From Pseudomonas indica NBRC 103045 (GTDB taxonomy: Bacteria > Pseudomonadota > Gammaproteobacteria > Pseudomonadales > Pseudomonadaceae), in NCBI RefSeq assembly GCF_002091635.1, contig NZ_BDAC01000004.1, positions 248,001 through 312,000 of the forward strand: DNA of 64,000 bases. The letters run 5' to 3'. The notes below the pieces were generated by a model that made no database searches, had not been told where the DNA came from, and worked only from the letters and a program-made list of their open reading frames with translations. Positions within the stretch are counted from its first letter, which is position 1; each line of letters begins with the position of its first letter. A program made the position numbers and the translations under genes. Below, piece after piece: positions 1 through 8,470 of the stretch.

Positions 1-360
1 CCGTTCCTGACCGAGCTCAAGGCCCGTCATGACGCCCGCACGGCGAACGATCCCGACTTCGTCTTCACCCGCAAGCGCCTGGCCCTGGCCCAGCAGCTGA
101 TGCAGGAAACCACCGTCAGCCTTAACGAAAGCAAGCGCCGCGCCCAGCAGACGGACATCGAGGCCCAGCAACTGGCCATCGAGAACGCCCGGCGCAAGGC
201 CAAGGGCGAAGAGCCGCTGAAGGAGCTGAAACAGGAAGACGAGGAAGCGCTGCCGCTGGACGACGAGAAAACCAAACCGGAAGACGATGCCTATCTCTCC
301 GAGAGCGGTCGCATCCTGCTGGATTACCTGGGCCTCAGTGCCACGGTGGCCAAGCACTGA
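1..360 (+). CDS. prc: Carboxy-terminal processing protease, C-terminal fragment
   Basis: The reading frame is open from the left edge and ends at a TGA at 358-360, giving the last 119 residues of a larger protein. The fragment is rich in Lys, Glu and Gln (TELKARHDARTAND, then KRRAQQTDIEAQQLAIENARRKAKGEEP) and ends in a region rich in acidic residues. This matches the C-terminal helical part of Prc/Tsp periplasmic tail-specific proteases (AlgO in P. aeruginosa), which degrade proteins with nonpolar C termini. The PDZ and catalytic Ser/Lys domains lie outside the window. The next gene is the EAL-GGDEF protein, the order I recall at the prc locus of P. aeruginosa, which supports the call. Identification rests on the tail and context only. 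Confidence 0.75.
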   Translation, partial: PFLTELKARHDARTANDPDFVFTRKRLALAQQLMQETTVSLNESKRRAQQTDIEAQQLAIENARRKAKGEEPLKELKQEDEEALPLDDEKTKPEDDAYLSESGRILLDYLGLSATVAKH

Positions 361-435
361 AAACCGGCGCCCGGGCAGCGGGCGCGCGGTGAAGCAATTG
401 TCATAAAAGGGTCACGCGTTTGTCGTGAAATGCAG

Positions 436-460
436 AGGCCGGCACCAATGCCGGCCTTTT
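436..460 (+). terminator. Rho-independent terminator after prc
   Basis: AGGCCGGC pairs with GCCGGCCT across a six-base loop and is followed by TTTT. It lies 76 bases past the prc stop. It also falls between an upstream in-frame ATG (425) and the preferred start (485) of the next gene, arguing for the later start. Confidence 0.75.
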
Positions 461-484
461 GCCATCCGGCCTACGAGACCTGCC

Positions 485-2245
485 ATGACCGTCACCGAGC
501 AGTTGAGCGCACTGGCCCAGATCCTCGCTCACGGCGACCTGAACAGCCTGTTCCAACCCATCGTGTCGCTATCCGAGCGACGTATCCTGGGCTATGAGGC
601 CCTGACCCGCGGCCCGTCCAACAGTTCGCTGCACTCCCCCGTCACCCTGTTCGCCGTGGCCCGTCATGCCGGCCGTCTCAACGAACTTGAAATCGCGTGC
701 CGGCGCCGCGCCTGCACCCGCTTCCACGAACTCAAGCTGAACGGCAGCCTGTTCCTCAACGTATCCCCGGAATCGCTGCTCGATCCATCCCACCAGCCCG
801 GCCGCACCCTGCAACTGCTGGAAGCCTTCGGCATCCCGCCGAGCCAGGTGGTGATCGAGCTGACCGAGCAGACCCCCACCGAAGATTTCGGCCTGCTCGA
901 CACCGCCCTGCACCATTACCGCGCCATGGGCTTTTCCATCGCCCTCGACGACCTCGGCGCCGGCTACTCCAGCCTGCGCCTGTGGTCCGAACTGCGCCCG
1001 GACTATGTGAAGATCGACCGCCACTTCATCGACGGTATCCACCAGGACGCGGTGAAGCGCGAATTCGTCGGCTCCATCCTGCAGATGGCCAAGGCCTCCC
1101 GCGCCCAGGTCATCGCCGAGGGCATCGAACTGCCGGAAGAACTGGCCGTGCTCGCCGAGATGGGGGTCGACCTGGTGCAGGGCTACCTGCTCGGCCGTCC
1201 CCAGGACCAGCCGCCACGGGACGCCCGCGGCCTGCTGCCACGCTTGGATGCCTCGGCGGCATCGCTGGCCGAGGAAGGCACCGATCTCTCCGCACTGCTC
1301 ATCGACCAGCCGGCGATGGCCGACAACGCCCTGGTGGGCGACGTGCTGGATGCCTTCCGTAGTCAGCCGAACCTGAACTCCCTGGCAATCCTCGACGCCC
1401 ACCGCCAGCCTGTCGGTATCGTGCATCGCCATTCGTTGTCGGATGCGCTGCTCAAGCCCTTCGCCACCGAGCTGTACGCGCGCAAGCCGATCAGCCGGCT
1501 GATGAGCGAGGACTTTCTTGCCGTCGAGTTGGGGCAATCGTTGCAACAGGTCAGCCGCCTGCTCACCAGCCGGGCCCGCCAGCGCATCGAGGAAGATTTC
1601 ATCATCACCCTCGATGGCCGCTACCAGGGCCTGGGCCGGGTCATCGACGTGCTCAAGCTGATCACCGAACTGAAGATTCAGCAGGCCCGGCACGCCAACC
1701 CGTTGACCCTGCTGCCGGGCAACGTGCCCATTCAGCAATGCCTGCAACGCCTGCTCCAGCAAGGCCGCGAAGCGGTGGTCTGCTACGTGGACATCGACAG
1801 CTTCAAACCCTTCAACGACCTCTACGGCTATGCCAAGGGCGACGAAGTGCTGCTCTGCCTGGCGCAATGCCTGAGCGAGCGGGTCGATCCGACGCGGGAT
1901 TTCGTCGGCCATATCGGCGGCGACGACTTCATGCTGGTGCTCGGCTCGGAAGACTGGCGTCCGCGCCTCAATCAGCTCCTGGAGGATTTCCAGGGGCAGT
2001 GCCGGCGCTTCTACCGTGCCGATCACTTGCAGGCCGGCTGTTTCGTCAGTCATAACCGCCTGGGGGTGCGCGAGGAATTTCCGCTGTTGTCGCTGTCCCT
2101 GGGCGTGGTGCGGCTTCGTTCCGAAGCGTCCACCAACCTCGACGCCAGCCAACTGGCCAGTCTGGCCTCGGAAGCCAAGCGCCAGGCCAAGGCGGTGCCC
2201 GGCTATAGCCTGCACATCATCGATACGCAACAGTGGGTGGGGTGA
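485..2245 (+). CDS. EAL-CBS-GGDEF cyclic-di-GMP protein
   Basis: The protein is 586 residues if started at ATG 485; an earlier ATG at 425 would place the coding region across the prc terminator. Residues about 10-240 form an EAL domain with intact signature positions (YEALTR, ELTEQ, DDLGAGYSS, KIDRHF, QGYLLGRP), typical of an active c-di-GMP phosphodiesterase. A CBS-pair region follows (about 280-390), then a GGDEF domain whose signature is GGDDF with the upstream DIDSFKPFND block, so cyclase activity or GTP sensing is possible. There is no signal peptide or membrane segment, so it is probably cytoplasmic. It resembles P. aeruginosa PA3258 in architecture and in being next to prc. The enzymatic direction is inferred from motifs. 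Confidence 0.85.
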   Translation: MTVTEQLSALAQILAHGDLNSLFQPIVSLSERRILGYEALTRGPSNSSLHSPVTLFAVARHAGRLNELEIACRRRACTRFHELKLNGSLFLNVSPESLLDPSHQPGRTLQLLEAFGIPPSQVVIELTEQTPTEDFGLLDTALHHYRAMGFSIALDDLGAGYSSLRLWSELRPDYVKIDRHFIDGIHQDAVKREFVGSILQMAKASRAQVIAEGIELPEELAVLAEMGVDLVQGYLLGRPQDQPPRDARGLLPRLDASAASLAEEGTDLSALLIDQPAMADNALVGDVLDAFRSQPNLNSLAILDAHRQPVGIVHRHSLSDALLKPFATELYARKPISRLMSEDFLAVELGQSLQQVSRLLTSRARQRIEEDFIITLDGRYQGLGRVIDVLKLITELKIQQARHANPLTLLPGNVPIQQCLQRLLQQGREAVVCYVDIDSFKPFNDLYGYAKGDEVLLCLAQCLSERVDPTRDFVGHIGGDDFMLVLGSEDWRPRLNQLLEDFQGQCRRFYRADHLQAGCFVSHNRLGVREEFPLLSLSLGVVRLRSEASTNLDASQLASLASEAKRQAKAVPGYSLHIIDTQQWVG

Positions 2246-2257
2246 ACGGCTACGGCA

Positions 2258-2728
2258 TCAGAGCCCAAGCTGGCTGGCACGTTGACTCAATTGTTCGGCC
2301 TTTAGCGGATCGGCTGCCAAGCCGTGTCCACCGTCGCGGTATAGATCGGCGAGCTTGCGCGCCGCCAGCGGATGGCCGGCTTCGGTGGCGAGGGTCCACC
2401 AGCGTGCGGCCTCCACGCCATCCGGGGCTTTGCGTGCATCGCCATTGAGGCTGGCGACGCCGAGCTGGTAGGCCGACTTGGCGTCCCCCGCCTGGGCCGC
2501 CAGTCGCAGCAGACGCAAGCCTTCGTCCCTTGCGCCCAGCCCTTGGCCACGGAACAACAGCAAGTGCCCGTAGAAACTCTGGGCTGGGACATGCCCCAGG
2601 TTGGCCATGCGCGCGAACTGGCCTTCCATCCAGCGCCAGACGCGCGGCTGCTCCATCAGCCTCCGCCAGTGGAACAGGCGGCGGGCCACCGTGTAACCCA
2701 GTCGTGCACGCAAACGCCACCAGAGCAT
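2258..2728 (-). CDS. Sel1-repeat protein
   Basis: A 156-residue protein with two or three Sel1-type (TPR-like) helical repeats: LRLAAQAGDAKSAYQLGVAS and ARWWTLATEAGHPLAARKLADLY show the alternating Ala/Gly/Leu pattern of these repeats. The N terminus is basic (WWRLRARLGYTVARRLFHWRR) and has no clear cleavage site. Sel1 repeats mediate protein-protein contacts; no enzymatic residues are evident. It starts directly at the end of the upstream 121-residue gene on the same strand and converges on the EAL-GGDEF gene with only 12 bases between them. The specific partner is unknown. Confidence 0.75.
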   Translation of the reverse strand: MLWWRLRARLGYTVARRLFHWRRLMEQPRVWRWMEGQFARMANLGHVPAQSFYGHLLLFRGQGLGARDEGLRLLRLAAQAGDAKSAYQLGVASLNGDARKAPDGVEAARWWTLATEAGHPLAARKLADLYRDGGHGLAADPLKAEQLSQRASQLGL

Positions 2729-3094
2729 TCAGGGCTCCTCGGGGTAGTCGAACTCGAATACACGCGCCACTTCGGCCGCATGCCAGGACGCCGCCGCCAC
2801 GCCATCCGACGGGCCGGCGAAGCGCCCGATGCGTGCCACGCAATCGAAGAAGCCGGTACGCGGCAGGCGACTCGCCCCCTGGCTGATCACCAGCGAGCTG
2901 CGCAACGGCCGCTCGGCACGCGCATCCAGTACGGCCAGATGCTCCAGCGCGGCAGTGAGTGTCTGCATGGCCGGCGGCGGCAACTGCAAGCGCTCGATCA
3001 GGGCGCGGTAGGTGAGCAGATGGCGCTGGCGGCGTGCATCGTCCAGTTCGTTGAGAAGCGCCTGCCAATGCAGGCGACTGATACGCACACTCAA
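2729..3094 (-). CDS. Conserved hypothetical protein, 121 residues
   Basis: I do not recognise a named family. It encodes 121 residues beginning MSVRISRLHWQALL, with an amphipathic helical N-terminal half rich in Leu and Arg and a C-terminal half containing GASRLPRTGFFDCVARIGRF and an acidic end. There are no membrane segments or signal peptide. Its start overlaps the stop of the upstream helix-turn-helix gene by four bases (ATGA) and its stop abuts the Sel1 gene, so the three are almost certainly cotranscribed. Function unknown. Confidence 0.6.
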   Translation of the reverse strand: MSVRISRLHWQALLNELDDARRQRHLLTYRALIERLQLPPPAMQTLTAALEHLAVLDARAERPLRSSLVISQGASRLPRTGFFDCVARIGRFAGPSDGVAAASWHAAEVARVFEFDYPEEP

Positions 3095-3408
3095 GACGGA
3101 GACTCCCAGCCTGCTACACCCAGCGCCCGCGCCAAGGCACGGCGGATGGCCATGTCGGGCTGGCGCTCGCCTTTCTCGATCAGATCCAGATAGTGGGGGC
3201 TGACGCCGACCGCCTGAGCCAACTGTTGAACGGTCATCCCCCGGGCTTCGCGCAACGCCGCGAGGCGCTCCAGGCCGGTGGGTTCCGCTGACTCATCCGG
3301 AGAGACTTGCCCGCTTCGTCCGGCGGCCTTCAGCAAAGCCTGATACTCGGACCAGGGCAGGACGGCGTACTCCGCCTCGCCGTCACGCATGATCACTTGC
3401 ACACTCAT
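3091..3408 (-). CDS. XRE-family helix-turn-helix protein (antitoxin-like)
   Basis: A 105-residue protein. The start is set at ATG 3408 because GGAGAG lies just upstream; the frame stays open further upstream but without a better site. The N-terminal half (MSVQVIMRDGEAEYAVLPWSEY) resembles the beta-strand region of Phd/RelB-type antitoxins. The C-terminal half is an XRE/Cro helix-turn-helix: LERLAALREARGMTVQQLAQ, then GVSPHYLDLIEKGERQPD, which contains the recognition helix. Such a combination suggests a DNA-binding autoregulator. No toxin-like partner is visible; the two downstream genes (121-residue unknown, Sel1 protein) overlap or abut it and do not look like toxins. Regulation by itself is inference. 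Confidence 0.7.
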   Translation of the reverse strand: MSVQVIMRDGEAEYAVLPWSEYQALLKAAGRSGQVSPDESAEPTGLERLAALREARGMTVQQLAQAVGVSPHYLDLIEKGERQPDMAIRRALARALGVAGWESPS

Positions 3409-3556
3409 CACGCTCTCCATGGAAAAAGAAGTGCTCGCAACCTCGGCACTTTCCGTGCAGGGCGTCATCTTAACAGGCCATACCGAACGAAGGGCGCTCG
3501 GAGCGGCACGCATTTTCCCGACGGTTCCGCGGATACGATGGAATGCGCTTCGCTCG

Positions 3557-3985
3557 TTACTCCTGACGGCCCGGAGCCGGCAGCAAAGGCGGCGCGACCC
3601 GCTCCGCCGGCTGGGCGAAATGCCAGGCCCGGAACGCGTCCAGTTCGGTCCGCCAGGTGCGCAACACCCAGGCCAGGACCGCCAGGTCGTCGATCAGGCC
3701 GATTGCCAGGAGCCAGTCCGGAATCGCATCCATCGGCGAGAGGAAATATGCCAGCGCCGCCACCGAAGCCACCAGTGCCTGGGAGCCGATGGCCCGGTAC
3801 TCGCCGCGCCACCAGGCGAGGCACAGTGCCTGCAACAGACGCAGATCGTCCTTGACGCCCCCCAGCCGGCGTCCTTCACGGCCACCCTTTTTTGCCACCG
3901 CGAGCAACAACTTCGGCAAGCGCCCCCGCACCAGCAGACGCTCGGCCACGGGCAGGTAACGTGCAAAATTCCACGGTGCTTTCAC
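3557..3985 (-). CDS. YkvA family (DUF1232) membrane protein
   Basis: A 142-residue protein. The start is taken as GTG 3985 because an excellent Shine-Dalgarno (GGAGGAGG, 3990-3997 on the minus strand) precedes it by about five bases; an upstream ATG (4096) has no such site. The block LSPMDAIPDWLLAIGLIDDLAVLAWVLR is characteristic of YkvA/DUF1232 proteins, here split as YFLSPMDAIPDW and IDDLAVL around a hydrophobic helix. Family role is not established. It is a single gene with its own promoter region and converges on nothing obvious. Functional prediction is not possible beyond an inner-membrane-associated protein. Confidence 0.75.
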   Translation of the reverse strand: MKAPWNFARYLPVAERLLVRGRLPKLLLAVAKKGGREGRRLGGVKDDLRLLQALCLAWWRGEYRAIGSQALVASVAALAYFLSPMDAIPDWLLAIGLIDDLAVLAWVLRTWRTELDAFRAWHFAQPAERVAPPLLPAPGRQE

Positions 3986-4096
3986 CCTTCCTCCTCCACA
4001 GCCCGCAAGCTTGGCGGGCTCGTCCCGGTTATCCACCAAAGCTGTGGATAACCTTGTGAACAGATCTGTGAGCAGCTTACCAAAGGCCCGGTTCAC

Positions 4097-4314
4097 GGGG
4101 CCTGGCCACGGATCGGATAAAATTTATCCAGCCAGAAAAGTTGAATAAAAACAGCAACTTAAAAATCGACCCAAACTTACGTTCGGTCACCTTGAAGATC
4201 AGAAATAAAAACCGCCGTCAATGTGCATAACCGTAACATCGGAACAGGGCGACATATCCATTGAGACTCGCCGGTCAGCTACCGGGTTCGTCTTTTGAAG
4301 GCCGGAAACGACAA
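4097..4314. other. Intergenic region, AT-rich
   Basis: There is no gene in this stretch between the YkvA gene and the terminator of the FKBP gene. It is clearly more AT-rich than its surroundings (runs of A around 4138-4215) and probably holds the promoter of the YkvA gene. I see no known operator. Confidence 0.4.
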
Positions 4315-4334
4315 CGCCCCGTCGAAACGGGGCG
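4315..4334 (-). terminator. Terminator hairpin after the FKBP gene
   Basis: CGCCCCGT and ACGGGGCG form a perfect eight-base stem with a four-base CGAA loop. It lies 20 bases past the FKBP gene stop on the minus strand; the T tract is short (TTGT). Confidence 0.65.
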
Positions 4335-4354
4335 CTGTGTGAAACGGGTACGTC

Positions 4355-5098
4355 TTACTGCTGAGGCTGTTCGGCCGGCTCGGTCTGCTCAGGTGCTTCG
4401 CCCTGGCCCTGACCCTTGATGCCGAGGAGTTCCAGTTCGAACACCAGCACCGAATTGGCCGGGATCATCGGCGACGGGCTCTGCGCACCGTAGGCCAACT
4501 CGCTGGGGATGAACAGCTTGTATTTCTCGCCGACATGCATCAGCTGCAGGCCTTCCACCCAACCGGGGATCACGCCATTGACCGGCAGGTCGATGGGGCT
4601 GCCACGCTCGATGGAGCTGTCGAAGACGCTGCCGTCCACCAGGCTGCCCTGGTAGTGCACGGTGACCACGTCAGTGGGCTTGGGCTGCGCGCCGTCGGTC
4701 TTCTTCAGCACTTCGTACTGGAGGCCGGAAGCGGTGGTGGTCACGCCTTCGCGCTTACCGTTCTCTTCCAGGAACTGCTTGCCCTTCTTGGCGTTCTCGT
4801 CGCTGATCGCCGCCATGCGCTCTTCGGCACGCTTCTGCAGGAAGGCGAAGGCTTCCATCAGCTCTTCGTCCTTCAGGCGCTGCTCTTTCTTGCCGATGGC
4901 GTCTTCGATGCCTTGGGCGACCGCTTTCGAATCGAGGTCGTCCATGCCTTCCTGGGCCAGGCTCTTGCCCATGTTCAGGCCGATGCCGTAGGAGGCTTTC
5001 TGGGCCGGAGTCTTCAGTTCAACGCTGGTCTGCGAATCGCAGCCCGCGAGAACCAGGCCTACCAGGGCCATCGCTGCGGCCAACCGATGTTGTCTCAT
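4355..5098 (-). CDS. FKBP-type peptidyl-prolyl isomerase lipoprotein (FkpA/Mip-like)
   Basis: A 247-residue protein with an N-terminal lipoprotein signal (VGLVLAGC lipobox, Cys at about residue 19), an N-terminal helical dimerisation domain (residues about 30-130: QKASYGIGLNMGKSLAQEG, KKEQRLKDEELMEAFAF) and a C-terminal FKBP catalytic domain (about 140-230: VTVHYQGSLVDGSVFDSS, GVIPGWVEGLQLM, IPSELAYG). This is the FkpA/Mip architecture: a periplasmic, membrane-anchored chaperone and proline isomerase. The acidic C-terminal tail rich in Glu, Pro and Gln is low complexity. AAGGAAAC precedes the ATG. It is monocistronic, between a terminator and the two tRNA genes. Confidence 0.9.
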   Translation of the reverse strand: MRQHRLAAAMALVGLVLAGCDSQTSVELKTPAQKASYGIGLNMGKSLAQEGMDDLDSKAVAQGIEDAIGKKEQRLKDEELMEAFAFLQKRAEERMAAISDENAKKGKQFLEENGKREGVTTTASGLQYEVLKKTDGAQPKPTDVVTVHYQGSLVDGSVFDSSIERGSPIDLPVNGVIPGWVEGLQLMHVGEKYKLFIPSELAYGAQSPSPMIPANSVLVFELELLGIKGQGQGEAPEQTEPAEQPQQ

Positions 5099-5276
5099 GC
5101 TGTTTCCTTGTTCGTGCGCCAGAGGCAGTCGAGTGAAAGGGCGAGCTTAGCAGGCCGCCATCATGACTGGCTACGGGGATACGAACGGGAAAACCACGAT
5201 AAGTTCAGGTGTTCAAAAGGAATTTTAAGAAATGAAGCGAGGTGTCACAGGAGGGGAAAAGCGAGGAGGGAAAAAG

Positions 5277-5353
5277 TGGCGCAGCGGACGGGACTCGAAC
5301 CCGCGACCCCCGGCGTGACAGGCCGGTATTCTAACCGACTGAACTACCGCTGC
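5277..5353 (-). tRNA. tRNA-Asp (GTC)
   Basis: Read on the minus strand, the 77 bases fold as a cloverleaf: acceptor GCAGCGG/CCGCTGC, D loop AGTCGGTTAGAA, anticodon loop CCTGTCACG with GTC, T loop GGTTCGAGTC, discriminator G and an encoded CCA. It forms a tandem pair with tRNA-Val. Confidence 0.97.
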
Positions 5354-5368
5354 GCGTAACCCCGAGAT

Positions 5369-5444
5369 TGGTGGGTGGTGACGGGATCGAACCGCCGACC
5401 CTCTGCTTGTAAGGCAGATGCTCTCCCAGCTGAGCTAACCACCC
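5369..5444 (-). tRNA. tRNA-Val (TAC)
   Basis: Read on the minus strand, the 76 bases form a cloverleaf with acceptor GGGTGGT/ACCACCC, anticodon loop CCTTACAAG with TAC, T loop GGTTCGATCC and an encoded CCA. It is upstream of tRNA-Asp with a 15-base spacer, so the two are probably one transcript. Confidence 0.97.
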
Positions 5445-5664
5445 TTCGCTCTCGAAGTGGTGCGCATTCTAGAGAGGCATTCCGACCTTGGCAAGCCCCC
5501 GATGAAAAAAATTTTCAAAACTTCCAAAGAGTTAGAGAGGCCCTTCTCTATTTGCCGGGCGGCACCCGATTAATTGCGCCCGCCGCTTCGCCCAGGGTTG
5601 GCCTGGAGCGCCGGGGGGAGAATAATGCGCGCTTTCGCTTTGCGTAATGGAGAGTTCCCCCCTC

Positions 5665-6585
5665 ATGTGGTTCCGCAACCTGCTCGTCTACCGCCTCACC
5701 CAGGACATCCCCTTCGATGCCGAAGCGCTGGAAGCGCAACTGGCCGCCAAGCCGGCCCGCCCCTGCGCCAGCCAGGAACTGACCACCTATGGCTTCATGG
5801 CGCCGTTCGGCAAGGGCGAAGACGCTCCGCTGGTGCACGTCAGCCAGGACTTCCTGCTGATTGCCGCGCGCAAGGAAGAACGCATCCTGCCCGGCAGCGT
5901 GGTGCGCGATGCCCTGAAGGAGAAGGTCGACGAGATCGAGGCCGAGCAGATGCGCAAGGTCTATAAGAAGGAGCGCGACCAGCTCAAGGACGAGATCATC
6001 CAGACCTTCCTGCCGCGCGCCTTCATCCGTCGCTCGGCGACCTTCGCCGCGATCGCCCCCAAGCTGGGCCTGATCCTGGTCGACTCCGCCAGCCCGAAGC
6101 GCGCCGAAGACCTGCTCTCCACCCTGCGCGAAGCCATCGGCTCGCTGCCGGTGCGTCCGCTCAGCGTCAAGGTCGCGCCCACCGCCACCCTCACCGACTG
6201 GGTGAAGTCGCAACAGGCCGCGGAAGGCTTCTTCGTCCTCGACGAATGCGAACTGCGCGACACCCATGAAGACGGCGGCGTGGTGCGCTGCAAGCGCCAG
6301 GACCTGACCAGCGAGGAAATCCAGCTGCACCTGAGCACCGGCAAGCTGGTCACCCAGTTGTCCCTGGCCTGGCAGGACAAGCTGTCCTTCGTGCTGGACG
6401 ACAAGCTGGCGATCAAGCGCCTGCGCTTCGAAGACCTGTTGCAGGACCAGGCCGAGCAGGACGGTGGCGACGATGCTCTCGGCCAGCTGGATGCCAGTTT
6501 CACCCTGATGATGCTGACTTTCTCCGAATTCCTCCCGGCGCTGTTCGAAGCCCTGGGTGGCGAGGAGATTCCGCAGGGTATTTGA
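5665..6585 (+). CDS. rdgC: Recombination-associated protein RdgC
   Basis: A 306-residue protein starting [11 protein letters not shown], the usual RdgC N terminus; the chosen ATG (5665) follows GGAGAG, and an earlier ATG (5647) would add six atypical residues. Length and the conserved blocks ([58 protein letters not shown]) match the family. RdgC forms a ring dimer on double-stranded DNA and limits RecA activity. It is a cytoplasmic, nucleoid-associated protein, with no membrane segments. It is monocistronic, ending 75 bases before the transporter gene. Confidence 0.96.
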   Translation: MWFRNLLVYRLTQDIPFDAEALEAQLAAKPARPCASQELTTYGFMAPFGKGEDAPLVHVSQDFLLIAARKEERILPGSVVRDALKEKVDEIEAEQMRKVYKKERDQLKDEIIQTFLPRAFIRRSATFAAIAPKLGLILVDSASPKRAEDLLSTLREAIGSLPVRPLSVKVAPTATLTDWVKSQQAAEGFFVLDECELRDTHEDGGVVRCKRQDLTSEEIQLHLSTGKLVTQLSLAWQDKLSFVLDDKLAIKRLRFEDLLQDQAEQDGGDDALGQLDASFTLMMLTFSEFLPALFEALGGEEIPQGI

Positions 6586-6659
6586 TGCCCATGGCGGTAT
6601 GCGGGCGCCAGCCATCCCGCATACCGCCAACCTGATCGCATAACGACAAGGATCTGCCC

Positions 6660-7607
6660 ATGCGTGCGCTTGCTGCTTTCAGCCGCTTCGTCGGCAATAC
6701 CTTCGCCCTCTGGGTGCTGTTGTTCGCCGTGCTGGCGTTCTTCCAGCCGGCCTGGTTCCTGCCGGCCACCGCCTGGATCGTGCCGCTGCTGGGGCTGATC
6801 ATGTTCGGCATGGGCCTGACCCTGAAGACCGAGGACTTCCGCGAGGTGGTGCGCCGTCCGCTGTGGGTGCTGCTCGGTGTCGCCGCGCAGTTCCTGATCA
6901 TGCCGGGCCTCGCCTGGCTGCTCTGCCAGGTGCTCGGGTTGCCGCCGGAAATCGCCGTCGGCGTGATCCTGGTCGGCTGCTGCCCGGGCGGCACCGCATC
7001 CAACGTCATCACCTGGTTCTCACGCGGCGACGTCGCGTTGTCGGTATCGATCACCGCCGTCACCACCCTGCTCGCGCCACTGGTGACCCCGGCGCTGATT
7101 TGGCTGCTGGCCTCCGCCTGGTTGCCGGTGAAGTTCGGCGCTCTGTTCATGTCCATCCTGCAGATCGTACTGCTACCCATCGTCCTCGGTCTGATCGCCC
7201 AGCGCCTGCTCGGGAAACGGGTGCATCACGTGGTGGACGTGCTGCCGCTGGTTTCGGTGGTCAGCATCGTGATCATCGTCGCCGCCGTGGTGGCGGCCAG
7301 CCAGGCGAAGATCGCCGAATCCGGGCTGCTGATCATGGCCGTGGTGGTGTTGCACAACAGCCTGGGGCTGGGCCTGGGCTATCTGATCGGCCATCTCTTC
7401 GGCTTGCCGCTGGCACAGCGCAAGACACTGTCCATCGAGGTCGGCATGCAGAACTCCGGCCTGGGCGCCGCCCTCGCCAGCGCGCATTTCTCGCCACTGG
7501 CGGCAGTGCCCAGCGCCCTGTTCAGCGTCTGGCACAACCTCTCCGGCGCCCTGCTGGCGACCATCTATCGTCGCATCGGTCAGGATTCCGAAAAAATCCC
7601 GAAATGA
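6660..7607 (+). CDS. Bile acid:sodium symporter (BASS) family transporter
   Basis: A 315-residue integral membrane protein with nine or ten hydrophobic segments. The conserved BASS motifs are present: LIMFGMGLTLKTEDF near residue 45, VGCCPGGTASNVITWFSRGD near 110 and the second repeat IEVGMQNSGLGAALA near 260. Family members import organic anions (bile acids, pantoate, pyruvate and others) with sodium; the substrate here cannot be predicted. A GC-rich hairpin (7627-7645) just after the stop may end transcription before the guanidine riboswitch. Confidence 0.88.
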   Translation: MRALAAFSRFVGNTFALWVLLFAVLAFFQPAWFLPATAWIVPLLGLIMFGMGLTLKTEDFREVVRRPLWVLLGVAAQFLIMPGLAWLLCQVLGLPPEIAVGVILVGCCPGGTASNVITWFSRGDVALSVSITAVTTLLAPLVTPALIWLLASAWLPVKFGALFMSILQIVLLPIVLGLIAQRLLGKRVHHVVDVLPLVSVVSIVIIVAAVVAASQAKIAESGLLIMAVVVLHNSLGLGLGYLIGHLFGLPLAQRKTLSIEVGMQNSGLGAALASAHFSPLAAVPSALFSVWHNLSGALLATIYRRIGQDSEKIPK

Positions 7608-7626
7608 TTCAGGTGGTTCCGTCGAT

Positions 7627-7645
7627 CCGGGGTAGCTTGCCCCGG
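7627..7645 (+). terminator. Possible terminator hairpin after the BASS gene
   Basis: CCGGGG and CCCCGG pair across a short loop, 20 bases after the stop codon. There is no T tract, so it may be only a transcript-stabilising hairpin. Confidence 0.4.
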
Positions 7646-7672
7646 CGTTGGACCTGTGCAAAATGACGGCAT

Positions 7673-7754
7673 GTGAGGACGACCTCACCACGCCTGATGT
7701 GTGACCACCCGGGGACGGCCCCTTCCTCATGACCGTTACCCGAGGAGGTCGTCC
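7673..7754 (+). promoter_or_regulatory. Guanidine-II (mini-ykkC) riboswitch upstream of the exporter gene
   Basis: Two hairpins carry the diagnostic ACGR tetraloops: GTGAGG-ACGA-CCTCAC (7673-7688) and GGGG-ACGG-CCCC (7711-7722). The leader GGACGACCTC (7677-7686) is perfectly complementary over ten bases to GAGGTCGTCC (7745-7754), which lies directly before the start codon and overlaps the 3' part of the Shine-Dalgarno. In the free state this could block translation; guanidinium binding to the hairpin loops would release it. This architecture is established for the guanidine-II class in front of SMR exporters. Confidence 0.9.
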
Positions 7755-8069
7755 ATGTCCTGGTTCATTCTGTTTTTCGCCGGTCTGTTCGAAGTCGGTT
7801 GGGCCGTCGGCCTGAAATACACCGACGGCTTCAGCCGCCCCCTCCCCACCCTGCTCACCGTAGGCGCCATCCTGGCGAGCTTGGGCCTGCTCGGCCTGGC
7901 CATGAAGGAATTGCCCCTGGGTACCGCCTATGCAATCTGGACCGGCATCGGCGCGGTGGGCACCGTGATTGCCGGTGTGATCCTCTTCGGCGAATCGCTG
8001 GCCCCGTTGCGGCTGGCCAGCGTGGCGCTGATCGCCTGCGGCCTGGTGGGGCTCAAGTTGAGCCATTGA
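7755..8069 (+). CDS. sugE: SMR-family guanidinium exporter Gdx (SugE)
   Basis: A 104-residue protein with four transmembrane helices and the SMR signature: [26 protein letters not shown] with the essential Glu13 in TM1, then [22 protein letters not shown] in TM3. The SugE/Gdx subfamily exports guanidinium in exchange for protons as an antiparallel dimer; EmrE-type multidrug members differ at these positions. The start codon follows GAGGAGG. The guanidine-II riboswitch directly upstream fixes the physiological substrate as guanidinium with good confidence. Monocistronic. Confidence 0.93.
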   Translation: MSWFILFFAGLFEVGWAVGLKYTDGFSRPLPTLLTVGAILASLGLLGLAMKELPLGTAYAIWTGIGAVGTVIAGVILFGESLAPLRLASVALIACGLVGLKLSH

Positions 8070-8111
8070 GCGGAACGCAGTTGGGCGAAGGAACTCTATT
8101 AGCGGTACGTA

Positions 8112-8262
8112 AAAACCTGTAGGAGCGAGCTCTGCTCGCGAAACGCAACACAAGCGCTTCGCCAGCAGAGCTGGCTCCTACAAAAGCACGCGACCGTAGG
8201 GGCGATTTATTCGCCCCACGGAACCTCGCAAGGCGAATGAATTCGCCCCTACGAAGAGCAGG
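8112..8262. repeat. REP/BIME palindromes
   Basis: Two inverted pairs of REP-like sequences: GTAGGAGCGAGCTCTGCTCGCG facing GCAGAGCTGGCTCCTAC in parts (8118-8182), and GTAGGGGCGATTTATTCGCC facing GGCGAATGAATTCGCCCCTAC in parts (8196-8251). They are typical intergenic mobile palindromes of Pseudomonas. The remaining stretch to 8457 holds no recognisable gene. Confidence 0.75.
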
Positions 8263-8470
8263 GTGCACCTGTGGTAGGGAAATTCCACGCAGGCACGCTC
8301 GCTTCTCCCGCACCCACCAGACGGATGGGAACCCGGCAACGGAACCGAGCCCAGCAACCAAAGTCAACTCGGTGATCGCAAGGACTTCACCCCATGCGCA
8401 TCCCCACGCGGAAGCCGCGCCGTGTCCGCTCCGAAGACACTCGCGGCCATACGCCGCAAGGATGGAACCC

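Noticed and set aside
569-2230. A 553-codon minus-strand frame opposite the EAL-CBS-GGDEF gene
   Set aside because: Antisense shadow; the sense strand has full domain motifs and a ribosome site.
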